DNA of 64,000 nucleotides, taken from Paracoccaceae bacterium. GTDB lineage: Bacteria; Pseudomonadota; Alphaproteobacteria; Rhodobacterales; Rhodobacteraceae. This document shows, piece by piece, positions 17,556-26,661 of the stretch (positions are counted from its first letter, which is position 1; each line of letters begins with the position of its first letter). The position numbers and the translations under genes were made by a program. Under the pieces are notes generated by a model. The model saw only the letters and a list, made by a program, of their open reading frames with translations. It did no database searches and was not told where the DNA came from. The stretch covers positions 37,535-101,534 of the forward strand of contig JAIOJF010000049.1 of assembly GCA_019911965.1 (NCBI GenBank). Reading direction: 5' to 3'.

Positions 17556-20233
17556 GCCGGGACATAACACAAGTGCGGTTTCGCCTGAACGGTATGGATC
17601 AGGCGCTGGAAACCGCGCCCTCGCGGCGGCTGAGTGCGGTTCTGCGCGACGATCTGGGCCTGACCGGCACCAAGATCGGCTGTGACGCTGGCGATTGCGG
17701 TGCCTGCACGGTGCTGGTGGACGGACGAGCGGTCTGTTCCTGCCTGATGCCGGTGGCACAGGCGGACGGGGCCGAGATCACCACGGTCGAAGGCCTGGCC
17801 GATGCCGGCTTTGCCGCCTTGCAGCAGAGTTTCCTGCGCCACGGCGCGGCGCAATGTGGCATCTGCACGCCCGGTATGCTGACCGCCGGGGCGGCGCTTC
17901 TGGCGACCACGCCACAGCCGACACGCGCCGAGGTCGAGGACGCCTTGGGCGGGGTTTTGTGCCGCTGCACCGGCTATGCCAAGATTGTCGATGCGGTGAT
18001 GCAGGCCAATGTGCCGCAAGCCGCCCCGGCCCTGGTGCCGGTGGGCAGCGCGGTGGGCGCGCGGGTGGAACGGCTGGACGGTGCCGCCAAGGTGGCCGGG
18101 TCCGAGGTTTTCGGCGCGGACGAATACCGCAGCGATGCGCTTGAGGTGCGCGCGATCCGCTCGCCGCATTATCACGCCGCCTTCGGCTTTGGCGATCTGG
18201 CGGGCTGGCAGGCATCGCATCCCGGTGTGGTGGCGGTGCTGACTGCCGCCGACATTCCCGGCCAAAACTGCTTTGGCACCATTCCGGCCTTTGCCGATCA
18301 GCCTATGCTTGCCGAGACCACCGTGCGGATGCGCGGCGAGGCGGTGGCGCTGGTGGTGGGCGAGGCGGAGGCGATCCGCGATCTGAGCCTCGATCTTTTT
18401 CCCGTCACCTGGCAGGCCCTGCCGCATGTGCTGGATACCACGCCCGCACTGGCCCAAGACGCGCCGCAACTTCATGCCAGCCGAACCGGGAACGTGATGA
18501 CCAGCGGGCTGGTGCGCAGCGGTGATGCCGAAGCGGCGCTGCGCGAGGCCGCCCACAAGGCCAGCGTCAACTTCCGCACGGCTTACGTCGAACATGCCTA
18601 TATCGAGCCCGAGGCCGGTATCGCCTGGCTGGACGGCGACATGCTGGTGATCCAGGCCTGCACCCAGGCGCCGGTGATGGACCAGGAAGAAACCGCGAAA
18701 CTGCTGGGCCTGCCCAAGGATCGGGTGCGGATCATTCCATCGGCCACCGGCGGCGGCTTCGGCTCGAAACTGGATGTCTCGCTGCAACCGCTGATCGGGC
18801 TGGCGGTGCTGAAGACCGGGCGGGCCTGCCGGATGGTCTATTCGCGTCAGGAATCCATGACCTCGACCACCAAGCGGCACCCTTCGCAGGCGGTGGCGCG
18901 GGCGGGGTGCGATGCCGAGGGGCGGATCACCGCGCTGCATTATCGCGGCGATTTCAACACCGGGGCCTATGCCTCGTGGGGGCCGACAGTGGCGGGCCGG
19001 GTGCCGGTTCATGCCTCGGGTCCGTACCGGGTGGCGAATTACGATGCCGAGGCGCGGGCGATCCATTCCAACGGCCCGATCTCGGGTGCGTTCCGGGGCT
19101 TCGGCGTGCCACAGGCGGCGCTGGCACAGGAAATGCTGTTTGAGGATCTCGCACTGGCGGGCGGCTGGGACCGGCTGGAGTTTCGCCTCAACAATGCGCT
19201 GCGCGACGGTGACAGGGCGACCTTCGGGCAGGTTCTGCGCTCGGTCGGGATCGCCGATTGCCTGACGGCGTTGCAGCCGCACTGGCAGGCCCTGCTGGTG
19301 GAAACCGCTGCCTTCAACGCCGCCAATGCGAACCGCAAGCGCGGCATCGGCGTGGCGTCCTGCTGGTATGGCTGCGGCAATACCGGCCTGTCCAATCCAT
19401 CGACCATCCGCGCCGGGGTAACCCATGCGGGCCGGGTGGTGCTGCACCAGGGGGCGACGGATATCGGCCAGGGTGCCAATACCGTCATCACCCAGATCTT
19501 CGCCGATGCGGCGGGCCTGTCGCTGGCGGATATCGATCTGATCGGAGCCGATACCTCCCTGACGCCCGATTGCGGCAAGACCTCGGCTTCGCGCCAGACC
19601 TTCGTGACCGGGCGGGCGGCGGAAAAGGCGGGCCGTGCGTTGCGGGCCAAATTGTCCAATTCCGGCGAAGGGGCGGCGTGGCGCAGGCTGGTGGCGGACA
19701 TGCCGGCGGATGCCCTTGGCTACGCGATCTCGGTCGAGGAAACATATGATCCGCCGACCAAACCCCTGGATGCGAATGGCCAGGGCGAGCCTTACGCGGT
19801 TTACGGCTATGGCGCGCATCTGGCCGAGGTCGAGGTGGATATGCGGCTGGGCAATGTGAAGGTCCGCCAGTTGATCGCGGCGCATGATCTGGGCCGCACC
19901 ATCAATCCTTTGCTAGCGGAAGGCCAGGTCGAAGGTGGCGTGGCGCAGGGGCTTGGTCTGGCCCTGATGGAGGAATACGTGCCGGGGCGCACCGAGAACC
20001 TGCACGATTACCTGATCCCGACATTCGGCGACATGCCGCGCATCACCTCGATCTTCATCGAAAAGCCCGAGCCGGAAGGCCCGTTCGGCGCAAGGGGGCT
20101 GGGCGAGCATGTGCTGATCCCGACCGCACCGGCGATCCTGAACGCCATCCGCCACGCCTCGGGCGCGCGGCTCACGCAAGTGCCGGCGCTGCCCTATCGG
20201 GTGCTGGCGGCGATCCGGGAGGCTCGGACATGA
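17552..20233 (+). CDS. Molybdenum hydroxylase, fused [2Fe-2S] and molybdopterin subunits
   Basis: 893 residues. Residues 1-155 carry two [2Fe-2S] clusters: plant-ferredoxin-type C44, C49, C52, C64 and the helical pair C102, C105, C137, C139. From about residue 165 a full molybdopterin cytosine/aldehyde-oxidase-type large subunit follows, with TGGGFGSK, GAFRGFG and the active-site base E852 in GLGEH. This family hydroxylates N-heteroaromatics, purines or aldehydes with water. The Fe-S/Mo fusion resembles the layout of Desulfovibrio aldehyde oxidoreductase, but here a separate FAD subunit is encoded upstream. Next to a 6-hydroxynicotinate-reductase-like gene, an N-heterocycle hydroxylase is likely. 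Confidence 0.88.
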   Translation: MSRDITQVRFRLNGMDQALETAPSRRLSAVLRDDLGLTGTKIGCDAGDCGACTVLVDGRAVCSCLMPVAQADGAEITTVEGLADAGFAALQQSFLRHGAAQCGICTPGMLTAGAALLATTPQPTRAEVEDALGGVLCRCTGYAKIVDAVMQANVPQAAPALVPVGSAVGARVERLDGAAKVAGSEVFGADEYRSDALEVRAIRSPHYHAAFGFGDLAGWQASHPGVVAVLTAADIPGQNCFGTIPAFADQPMLAETTVRMRGEAVALVVGEAEAIRDLSLDLFPVTWQALPHVLDTTPALAQDAPQLHASRTGNVMTSGLVRSGDAEAALREAAHKASVNFRTAYVEHAYIEPEAGIAWLDGDMLVIQACTQAPVMDQEETAKLLGLPKDRVRIIPSATGGGFGSKLDVSLQPLIGLAVLKTGRACRMVYSRQESMTSTTKRHPSQAVARAGCDAEGRITALHYRGDFNTGAYASWGPTVAGRVPVHASGPYRVANYDAEARAIHSNGPISGAFRGFGVPQAALAQEMLFEDLALAGGWDRLEFRLNNALRDGDRATFGQVLRSVGIADCLTALQPHWQALLVETAAFNAANANRKRGIGVASCWYGCGNTGLSNPSTIRAGVTHAGRVVLHQGATDIGQGANTVITQIFADAAGLSLADIDLIGADTSLTPDCGKTSASRQTFVTGRAAEKAGRALRAKLSNSGEGAAWRRLVADMPADALGYAISVEETYDPPTKPLDANGQGEPYAVYGYGAHLAEVEVDMRLGNVKVRQLIAAHDLGRTINPLLAEGQVEGGVAQGLGLALMEEYVPGRTENLHDYLIPTFGDMPRITSIFIEKPEPEGPFGARGLGEHVLIPTAPAILNAIRHASGARLTQVPALPYRVLAAIREART

Positions 20234-20267
20234 GGGCGGGTGATCTGGCCTTCCATCGCGGCCATTC

Positions 20268-20312
20268 TGGCACGGGGGGCACCCCGGGCCGCGCCCCGCT
20301 GGCCGACAGGCG
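20268..20312 (-). repeat. Dispersed GC-rich palindromic repeat, copy B
   Basis: Inverted copy of the element at 2106-2151, sharing CGCCTGTCGGCCAGCGGGGC and the following GC-rich hairpin almost base for base. It lies in the 126-base gap inside the molybdenum-hydroxylase/reductase gene set. Confidence 0.6.
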
Positions 20313-20320
20313 ATCCTCCG

Positions 20321-20342
20321 AGGGCAGGCAGGTTGCCCTTTT
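20321..20342 (+). terminator. Intrinsic terminator-like hairpin inside the cluster
   Basis: AGGGCA-GGCAGGT-TGCCCT forms a 6-bp stem followed by TTTT, on the + strand, directly after repeat copy B and 18 bases before the next start codon. It would reduce read-through from the hydroxylase genes into the reductase gene, or serve as a 3' stabiliser. The stem is short. Confidence 0.4.
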
Positions 20343-20359
20343 CACAAACCCCAACCCGG

Positions 20360-21838
20360 ATGGCACAGATGACTGACAGCCGCGACACCCGCCCAGAGAA
20401 AATCCGCTGCGATGCCTGCCCGGTGATGTGCTACGTTGCCGAAGGCAAGGCCGGGGCCTGCGATCGCTACGCCAATGAAGGCGGGAAGATCATCCGCTGC
20501 GATCCCCTGACCATCCTCGACGCCCGCATCAAGGCCGGTGACGAGGTGAAGCCTTTTCTGAAGGCCGACTGGGACGGCTCGATCGTCGAGACCGGCCAGA
20601 GCTTCGTCAGTGCCATCGGGTCCGGCACCACCTATCCCGATTACAAGCCCGCGCCCTTCATCGTCAGCCAGATGATCGACGGCGCGGATATGGTGACGGT
20701 GGTGACCGAAGCGATCTTTTCCTATTGCGGTGCCAAGGTGAAGATCGACACTGACCGGCACCTTGGCCCGGAAGCGGCAATGGTCCGGGTGGACGGCGAG
20801 GCCATCGGCCATGTCATGACATCGGAATACGGCAGCCAGATGCTCTCGCTCGGCGGGGTGGATCACCTGACCGGCGGCAGCAAGGCCGAAGGCCGGGTGA
20901 CCTGCGATGCGCTGATGCGGCTGTGCAACCGCGAGGCGGTGGAGATGTCGGTGGATAACGGCTCGACCGTGGTGGTGCAGGCCGGCCAGCCGCCTATCGT
21001 TGATGGCAATCTGGAACACCGGATGCGGGTCGGCTGCGGGTCGGCCACCATCGGCATGTTCGCCTCGCAATGGCGCGGGCTGGTGGACGAGGTGGTGGTG
21101 GTCGACGATCACATCACCGGCGTGGTCAGCGAACATCAGGCCGGCAAGGTGCTGGGCTGGGAAGATACCGGCATCAGGATCCTCGGGCGGCGCTCGACCC
21201 CGGGGCGGTATTTCCAGGTGGCCGATCCGGGGCTGGGCTGGGGCGGTACGAATATCGAGGACCCGCTGGCGATCCTTGGTGCGTGGAACCCCAAGAAGGG
21301 TGCGCGGCCCGGCCTGACGCTGCTGATGGTCTCGACCACCGGCGAGCAATTTGCCTATTACCGGCTGGACGATAACCTTGATCCGGTGAAACTGCCGCTG
21401 CCCGACAGCCTGCGCCGCTCGGTCGACCTGATCGACGAAAACTGCGAGCCGGCCTTGTGTTCGGTCCTGTTCATGGGTGGTGCGGGCGGCAGCCTGCGTT
21501 CGGGCGTGACACAGAACCCGGTGCAACTGACACGCTCGGTCAAGGCGCTGGGAACCCGGGTGACCTGCGGCGGAGCGCCGGTCTATGTCTGGCCGGGGGG
21601 CGGGATCACGCTGATGGTGGATGTGCTGGCGATGCCGGAAGGCTCGTTCGGCTATGTGCCGACCCCGGCGATTGTGGCACCCCTGGAATTCACCATGAAG
21701 CAGGCGGAATATGCGCGGCTGGGCGGGCATATGGCCTCGATCCGCACAATGGCGGATGTGCTGGAAAGCGGCGGCGAATATGGCCACGATATAAGGGGCA
21801 TTGCACCGGAGAGGGGCGATCTACCGTGGCGGCGATAA
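20360..21838 (+). CDS. 6-hydroxynicotinate reductase-like iron-sulfur protein
   Basis: About 492 residues. The N-terminus has a cysteine-rich patch (C17, C20, C24, C34, also C47: IRCDACPVMCYVAEG) suited to an Fe-S cluster. The rest is soluble with glycine-rich stretches such as GCGSATIGMFA and FMGGAGGSLRSGV. I recognise it as the family annotated 6-hydroxynicotinate reductase, after the Eubacterium barkeri enzyme that reduces 6-hydroxynicotinate to a tetrahydro-oxo product. That identification rests on memory of the family, not a search. Its place after a molybdenum hydroxylase fits hydroxylation then reduction. ATG 20360 and ATG 20369 are both possible starts. Confidence 0.62.
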   Translation: MAQMTDSRDTRPEKIRCDACPVMCYVAEGKAGACDRYANEGGKIIRCDPLTILDARIKAGDEVKPFLKADWDGSIVETGQSFVSAIGSGTTYPDYKPAPFIVSQMIDGADMVTVVTEAIFSYCGAKVKIDTDRHLGPEAAMVRVDGEAIGHVMTSEYGSQMLSLGGVDHLTGGSKAEGRVTCDALMRLCNREAVEMSVDNGSTVVVQAGQPPIVDGNLEHRMRVGCGSATIGMFASQWRGLVDEVVVVDDHITGVVSEHQAGKVLGWEDTGIRILGRRSTPGRYFQVADPGLGWGGTNIEDPLAILGAWNPKKGARPGLTLLMVSTTGEQFAYYRLDDNLDPVKLPLPDSLRRSVDLIDENCEPALCSVLFMGGAGGSLRSGVTQNPVQLTRSVKALGTRVTCGGAPVYVWPGGGITLMVDVLAMPEGSFGYVPTPAIVAPLEFTMKQAEYARLGGHMASIRTMADVLESGGEYGHDIRGIAPERGDLPWRR

Positions 21839-21839
21839 G

Positions 21840-22688
21840 ATGAGCGCGCCCGCGATGCGGATGCTGGATGCCAAACGGCTGCACCTGCAACACGGCCCGA
21901 TCGACCTGATTGTCGAGGTCTGGGGGCGCGACCGCGAGGCCGCGCTGCGACAGGCGGCGGTACGGTTCGAGACCGTGCTGGCGGAACTGGTGGACGAACT
22001 TGCAATCCTGCGCCAGCCACTGCGCAAGGGGCAAGGGCCGAGCGGTGCAATTGCCCGCCGGATGGCCGATGCAGTCGCGCCGTTCGATAGCTTCATCACG
22101 CCGATGGCAGCGGTTGCCGGGGCGGTGGCGGACGAGGTTTGCGCCGCGATGGTGGCGGGCATGCGGCTGGACCGGGCCTATGTGAACAATGGCGGCGATA
22201 TCGCGGTCTGGCTGGCCGAGGGGCAGCAACTGACGGCCCTGATCCATGATCGCGGCGATGCCGGGCGGGTGGTGCTGCGCCACCGCGACCGCGCGCGTGG
22301 CATTGCCACCTCCGGGCGGGGCGGACGCAGCCACAGCCTCGGGATCGCCGATGCGGTGACGGTGCTGGCGGGCAGTAGTGCTGCGGCGGATGCGGCGGCG
22401 ACGCTGATTGCCAATGCGGTCGATCTGCCCTTGCATCCCGGTATTGACCGGGTGCCGGCCTCGGATCTGTCACCCGACAGCGATCTTGGCACGCGGCTGG
22501 TAACGCGCCATGTTGCAGGGCTGACCGCTGGCGATGTCGCACAAGCGCTGGATGCCGGGCGGCGCGTTGCCGACAGGATGCTGAAACAGGGTCTGATCGA
22601 AGCGGCGACGCTGTTCTTGAACGGGGAAACGCGGCTCTCGGGCGCATTCCCGCAAACCGAACCCAGGGAGATGGCCAATCATGCCTGA
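21840..22688 (+). CDS. UPF0280 family protein (ApbE-like fold)
   Basis: 282 residues recognisable as UPF0280, a family distantly related to the FAD:protein FMN transferase ApbE. Visible features are the N-terminal LQHGPIDLIVEVWG, the ...FITPMAAVAGAVADEV segment and YVNNGGDIAVWL, which matches the ApbE-type NNGGD core. No biochemical function is established for UPF0280. It starts one base after the reductase gene's stop codon and overlaps the next gene by 8 bases, so it is part of the same transcript. A cofactor-attachment role for the neighbouring reductase is conceivable but untested. Confidence 0.75.
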   Translation: MSAPAMRMLDAKRLHLQHGPIDLIVEVWGRDREAALRQAAVRFETVLAELVDELAILRQPLRKGQGPSGAIARRMADAVAPFDSFITPMAAVAGAVADEVCAAMVAGMRLDRAYVNNGGDIAVWLAEGQQLTALIHDRGDAGRVVLRHRDRARGIATSGRGGRSHSLGIADAVTVLAGSSAAADAAATLIANAVDLPLHPGIDRVPASDLSPDSDLGTRLVTRHVAGLTAGDVAQALDAGRRVADRMLKQGLIEAATLFLNGETRLSGAFPQTEPREMANHA

Positions 22689-23262
22689 CTTCAGACTGCG
22701 CAAGACGATGCTGTTCATCGAGGATATCCACCATGACGGCGGCCCGGTCGCCGAGCATCCGCGGCAAAGGGCGGCCATGCTGGCGCTGGTCTCGAACCCC
22801 TTCGCCGGGCGGCACGAGGGTGATCTGCAATCGGCGATGGACGATCTGAAACCCTTGGGCCTGATGATGACCGACCGGCTGATCGCGGCCTTGGGCGGGA
22901 TTGACGGGATTGACGGCTATGGCAAGGCGGGCCTTGCGGGCGAGGGTGGCGAGCTGGAGCATACCGCGCTCTGGCATGTCCCCGGCGGCTACGCGATGCG
23001 GGCGCGGCTGGGCGAGGCCAGGGCAATCGTGCCATCGGCCATGAAGGTCGGCGGCATGGGCTGCCGTATCGACATACCGCTGGGCCATATCAACGCCGCC
23101 TATGTGCGCAGCCATTTCGACGCGATGGAGGTCGGCGTACCGGATGGCCCGAAAGCCGGCGAATTGCTGTTCGCACTGGCGATGACCAAAGGCCCGCGCA
23201 TCCACAGCCGCATGGGCGGGCTGGAAAGCTGGCAGGTGAAGGGCGAAGACGGGTTGCGTTAA
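22681..23262 (+). CDS. Amino acid synthesis family protein (DUF1185/AA_synth)
   Basis: 193 residues beginning MPDFRLRKTMLFIEDIHHDGG. The pattern of NPFAGRHEGDL, HTALWHVPGGYAMRARLGEA and IPLGHINAAYVRSHFDAMEV fits the AA_synth (DUF1185) family, found with catabolic amidohydrolase or heterocycle gene sets and without an assigned reaction. It overlaps the UPF0280 gene by 8 bases. It could supply the ring-opening or a tautomerising step after the reductase, but no catalytic residues can be named. Confidence 0.7.
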   Translation: MPDFRLRKTMLFIEDIHHDGGPVAEHPRQRAAMLALVSNPFAGRHEGDLQSAMDDLKPLGLMMTDRLIAALGGIDGIDGYGKAGLAGEGGELEHTALWHVPGGYAMRARLGEARAIVPSAMKVGGMGCRIDIPLGHINAAYVRSHFDAMEVGVPDGPKAGELLFALAMTKGPRIHSRMGGLESWQVKGEDGLR

Positions 23263-23286
23263 CGATGCCACGACGCCTCCGGCGGG

Positions 23287-23308
23287 AGTATTTCCGCTAA
23301 AAAAGAAG
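23287..23308. repeat. GAGTATTT...AAAAAGAAG intergenic element, copy 1
   Basis: AGTATTT followed after 5 bases by a run of A and AGAAG, preceded by GCCTCCGGCGGG, in the 47-base gap between two convergent genes. A matching element lies at 29590-29611, also between convergent genes. Read leftward the A-run becomes a T-run, which could help terminate truA's minus-strand neighbour side; read rightward the CGCCTCCGGCG hairpin precedes it. Confidence 0.5.
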
Positions 23309-23309
23309 G

Positions 23310-24077
23310 CTACGCGAATGGGTCGTCGGGGTAGGTGACACCGGTAAGGTACAGGCCATGCGGCGGGCAGACCGGGCCGCAGGCGGCGCGGTCGCGGGCG
23401 GCAAGCGCGGTTTTCACCTGGGCGGGTGGCCAGTTTCCGGCACCTACCCGCTCCAGCGTGCCGACGATGCTGCGGACCTGGTTATGCAGGAACGAACGTG
23501 CCGCAAGGGTAAAGCGGTACTCGGTGCCGTATGGGCCTCTGATTTCCTCGATCTCCAGCCTGTCGAGGGTCTTGACCGGCGAAGTCGCCTGGCATTGCAC
23601 CGCGCGGAAGGTGGTGAAATCGTGCTGGCCGGTCAGGTAGCTGGCCGCCGCGCGCATCGCGTCGACGTCCAGATCATGGCCGACCTGCCATAGAAGGCCG
23701 CGTTCCAGCACCAGCGGAGCGCGGCGGCTGATCAGGCGGAACAGGTAACGTCGCCCGGTGGCCGAGAACCGCGCGTGGAAATCGCCGGGCACAAGAGCGG
23801 CGGCCAGAACCGCCACCGGGGCGGGTTTCAAATGGAAGTTCAGCGCCTGTGACAGACGAAACGGGTCCCAGTCGCGCTGCATATCGCAATGCACCACCTG
23901 GCCTGTGGCATGCACACCGGCATCGGTGCGTCCGGCAGCAGCGATGGACGGCACGTTTGCATCCAGCTTGCGCAAGGCTTCTTCCAGCGCCTGCTGCACG
24001 GATGGATGCGCCTGCTGGCGCTGCCAGCCGCAGAACGGCGATCCGTCATATTCCAGTTTGAGGGCATAGCGTGGCAT
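23310..24077 (-). CDS. truA: tRNA pseudouridine(38-40) synthase
   Basis: 255 residues. Converts U38-U40 of tRNA anticodon stems to pseudouridine. The catalytic aspartate is D52 in [10 protein letters not shown]-terminal [21 protein letters not shown] and C-terminal [17 protein letters not shown] are family signatures. I set the start at 24077 for the [13 protein letters not shown]-terminus; an upstream ATG in frame adds 19 unlikely residues. Convergent with the DUF1185 gene. Confidence 0.95.
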   Translation of the reverse strand: MPRYALKLEYDGSPFCGWQRQQAHPSVQQALEEALRKLDANVPSIAAAGRTDAGVHATGQVVHCDMQRDWDPFRLSQALNFHLKPAPVAVLAAALVPGDFHARFSATGRRYLFRLISRRAPLVLERGLLWQVGHDLDVDAMRAAASYLTGQHDFTTFRAVQCQATSPVKTLDRLEIEEIRGPYGTEYRFTLAARSFLHNQVRSIVGTLERVGAGNWPPAQVKTALAARDRAACGPVCPPHGLYLTGVTYPDDPFA

Positions 24078-24176
24078 GGCGCGAGCGATAGCGAAACCCG
24101 CGATGCTTTTCCAGCCCCCTGTCAATTCCGCCAAAAACCCTTATCTGGGGGTCAGGAGATCGGAAAGGTTTGAGAA

Positions 24177-25598
24177 TTGGGACTGGCGGATATTGCCGAC
24201 GACATCACGCGCAGCATCGGCGATGCCGCCGGGCAATTGTCGGGCGCTCTGTTCGATCCGGTGATCCGGCTGGGGGTGACCGGCCTGTCGCGGGCGGGCA
24301 AGACTGTGTTCATCACCTCGCTGGTGGCGAACCTTCTGGATCGCGGGCGCATGCCGCAATTGCTGGCGGCATCCTCGGGGGCGATTCAGGCCGCGTGGTT
24401 GCAGCCCCAGCCCGACGATACCGTGCCGCGGTTTGAGTACGAAACGCATCTGGCCGCCCTGATGGACCCGGAGCCGCACTGGCCGCAATCGACCCGGCAG
24501 GTCAGCCAGTTGCGCCTGTCCTTGAAGGTGCAGCCTGCGGGCCTGCTGGCCGGTCTGTCGGGGCCGCGCAATGTGCATATCGACATTGTCGATTATCCGG
24601 GCGAGTGGCTGCTGGACCTGCCCTTGATGGATCAGGATTACGCGGCCTGGTCCGACGAGGCGCTGGCGCTGGCGCAGGGGCCGGCCCGGCAAGCGGCGGC
24701 GGTGAATTGGCTGGCTGCGCTGGCGGAAGCCGATGCGGACGCGCCTTATGATGAGGTGGCGGCACAGGCGCTGGCGGCGGCGTTTACCGCCTATCTGGCG
24801 GCTTCCCGCGATCTGGGGTTTTCCGCCTGTGCGCCGGGGCGGTTCTTGATGCCGGGTGAACTGGCCGGCTCGCCCGCGCTGACCTTCGCGCCTCTGCCCG
24901 GAACGGGGCGCGGGCCGCGCGGCAGCCTGCGGCGCGAATTTGCCCGCCGCTTCGATGCCTACAAATCGAAGGTGGTCACGCCGTTCTTCCGCGATCACTT
25001 CTCGCGGGTGGATCGCCAGATCGTGCTGGTCGATGCGCTGGGCGCGATCCATGCCGGCCCGCCCGCGGTCGAGGATCTGCGGCAGGCCATGGCCGGTGTC
25101 CTGAAGGCATTCCGCCCGGGGCGCAATTCCTGGCTGTCCTTCCTGACCGGGCGGCGGGTGGACCGCATCCTGTTCGCCGCAACCAAGGCGGATCATCTGC
25201 ACCATTCCCAGCATGCCAAATTGACCGCGATCATGGAGGCGCTGCTGCGCGACGCCCGCGACCGGGCCGATTTCGCCGGTGCTGAAACCGCTGCGATGTC
25301 GATTGCCAGCCTGCGCGCCACGGTCGAGGAAACCCGCGATCACGGTGGCCGCAAGCTGGATTGCGTGCGTGGCACGCTGGAGAACGGCAAGAGCGCGGCC
25401 TTCCATCCCGGCGATCTTCCTTCCGATCCCGGTGCCCTGCTGGCCCCGGCGCGGCGGGGGGCGGAGAAGTGGCTGGACGAGGATTACCAGGTGATGCAAT
25501 TCGCGCCCGCACGGCTGGTGCTGAAGCCGGGCGAAGGGCCGCCGCATATCCGGCTGGACAAGGCGGCGGAGTTCTTGCTGGGGGATCGTTTCCGATGA
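24177..25598 (+). CDS. YcjX family P-loop protein (DUF463)
   Basis: 473 residues with an N-terminal P-loop, GLSRAGKT at 36-43, followed by YPGEWLLDLPL and a C-terminal FLLGDRFR. YcjX proteins are GTPase-like and, in enterics, lie in the phage-shock regulon with ycjF; the same pair is present here. Probable start is TTG 24177 with AAAGG eight bases upstream, because no ATG precedes the P-loop region suitably. The stop overlaps the next ATG (ATGA). Cellular role in alphaproteobacteria is not established. Confidence 0.85.
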   Translation: MGLADIADDITRSIGDAAGQLSGALFDPVIRLGVTGLSRAGKTVFITSLVANLLDRGRMPQLLAASSGAIQAAWLQPQPDDTVPRFEYETHLAALMDPEPHWPQSTRQVSQLRLSLKVQPAGLLAGLSGPRNVHIDIVDYPGEWLLDLPLMDQDYAAWSDEALALAQGPARQAAAVNWLAALAEADADAPYDEVAAQALAAAFTAYLAASRDLGFSACAPGRFLMPGELAGSPALTFAPLPGTGRGPRGSLRREFARRFDAYKSKVVTPFFRDHFSRVDRQIVLVDALGAIHAGPPAVEDLRQAMAGVLKAFRPGRNSWLSFLTGRRVDRILFAATKADHLHHSQHAKLTAIMEALLRDARDRADFAGAETAAMSIASLRATVEETRDHGGRKLDCVRGTLENGKSAAFHPGDLPSDPGALLAPARRGAEKWLDEDYQVMQFAPARLVLKPGEGPPHIRLDKAAEFLLGDRFR

Positions 25599-26593
25599 CC
25601 ACGAAAAAAGGGCCGGTCCTGATCGAACTGGACGATATGCCCGAGATGAACCCGGCCACCGCACCTTTGGTGCCGGACGATCAGCCGGACATGCCGGACG
25701 GTCAGGCGATCCGCACGCTGGCGGTGCTGGCGGCGCGGCGGCCCTCGGTGCTGTGGCGCCTGTTCTGGGGGCTGGCGCTGGGCCTTTTGCTTGCAGTCCT
25801 GTCGGTGGCGGCCTGGGATTTCGTGACCGGATTGCTGGCGCGCAATATCTGGCTGGGCCGAGCGGTATTCGCCGCAATCGCCGCCTTCCTGCTGGCCGGT
25901 TTGGGCCTGGCCCTGCGCGAATGGCTGGCACTGACACGCCTGCGCCGGGTGGACCGCTTGAAAGAGGCGGTGGAACGGGCGCTGGAATTTGGCGATCTGG
26001 AGGATGCCCGCGCCGTAACCGCGCGGCTGGAGCGGCTCTATCGCGGGCGCGACGACATGCAATGGGCGCTGGGCAATCTCGCTCAGCGCCGGGCAGACGT
26101 GCTGGACGGTGACGCGCTGGTCGATCTGGCGGAACGCGAATTGATGACACCGCTCGATGCCGCTGCACGGCGCGAGGTCGAGGCGGCGGCGCGGCAGGTG
26201 GCGACGGTAACCGCCATCGTGCCCCTGGCGCTGGCCGATGTGGTGGTGGCGCTGGCGGCCAATCTCGGGATGGTGCGCCGGGTGGCCGAGATTTACGGCG
26301 GGCGGGCCGGTGCCTTCGGGTCGTGGCGGTTGCTGAAGACGGTGATGCTGCATCTGGTGGCGACGGGTGCGGTGGCGGTTGGCGACGATCTGATCGGCTC
26401 GGTCATGGGGGGTGGATTGCTGTCGAAAGTGTCGCGCCGGTTCGGCGAAGGCGTGGTCAATGGTGCGCTGACGGCGAGGGTCGGCGTGGCGGCGATGGAG
26501 GTTTGCCGCCCGATGCCGTTTCACGCGCTGGCGCGGCCCCGGGTGACGGCGCTGGTCTCGTCGGCGCTGGCGGGGTTGTTCGCCAAGGGCTGA
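25595..26593 (+). CDS. YcjF family membrane protein (TIGR01620/DUF697)
   Basis: 332 residues. An acidic N-terminus (to about residue 50) is followed by two transmembrane helices (roughly 55-80 and 88-110), a helical cytosolic region rich in charged residues, and a C-terminal hydrophobic DUF697-type part (VTAIVPLALADVVVALAANLGMVR and onward). It overlaps ycjX by ATGA, so the two are translationally coupled. Likely a membrane partner of the YcjX P-loop protein. Confidence 0.82.
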   Translation: MTTKKGPVLIELDDMPEMNPATAPLVPDDQPDMPDGQAIRTLAVLAARRPSVLWRLFWGLALGLLLAVLSVAAWDFVTGLLARNIWLGRAVFAAIAAFLLAGLGLALREWLALTRLRRVDRLKEAVERALEFGDLEDARAVTARLERLYRGRDDMQWALGNLAQRRADVLDGDALVDLAERELMTPLDAAARREVEAAARQVATVTAIVPLALADVVVALAANLGMVRRVAEIYGGRAGAFGSWRLLKTVMLHLVATGAVAVGDDLIGSVMGGGLLSKVSRRFGEGVVNGALTARVGVAAMEVCRPMPFHALARPRVTALVSSALAGLFAKG

Positions 26594-26661
26594 CGCGGGC
26601 GGGCTTGCAATCCGCTGCAATCGGCCACAGACTTTCGCCAACAACAGGCAGGCGGTGATAC

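Noticed and set aside
17492..19885. A 797-codon minus-strand frame opposite the Mo-hydroxylase
   Set aside because: The plus-strand product has complete Fe-S and Mo motifs; the antisense product has none.
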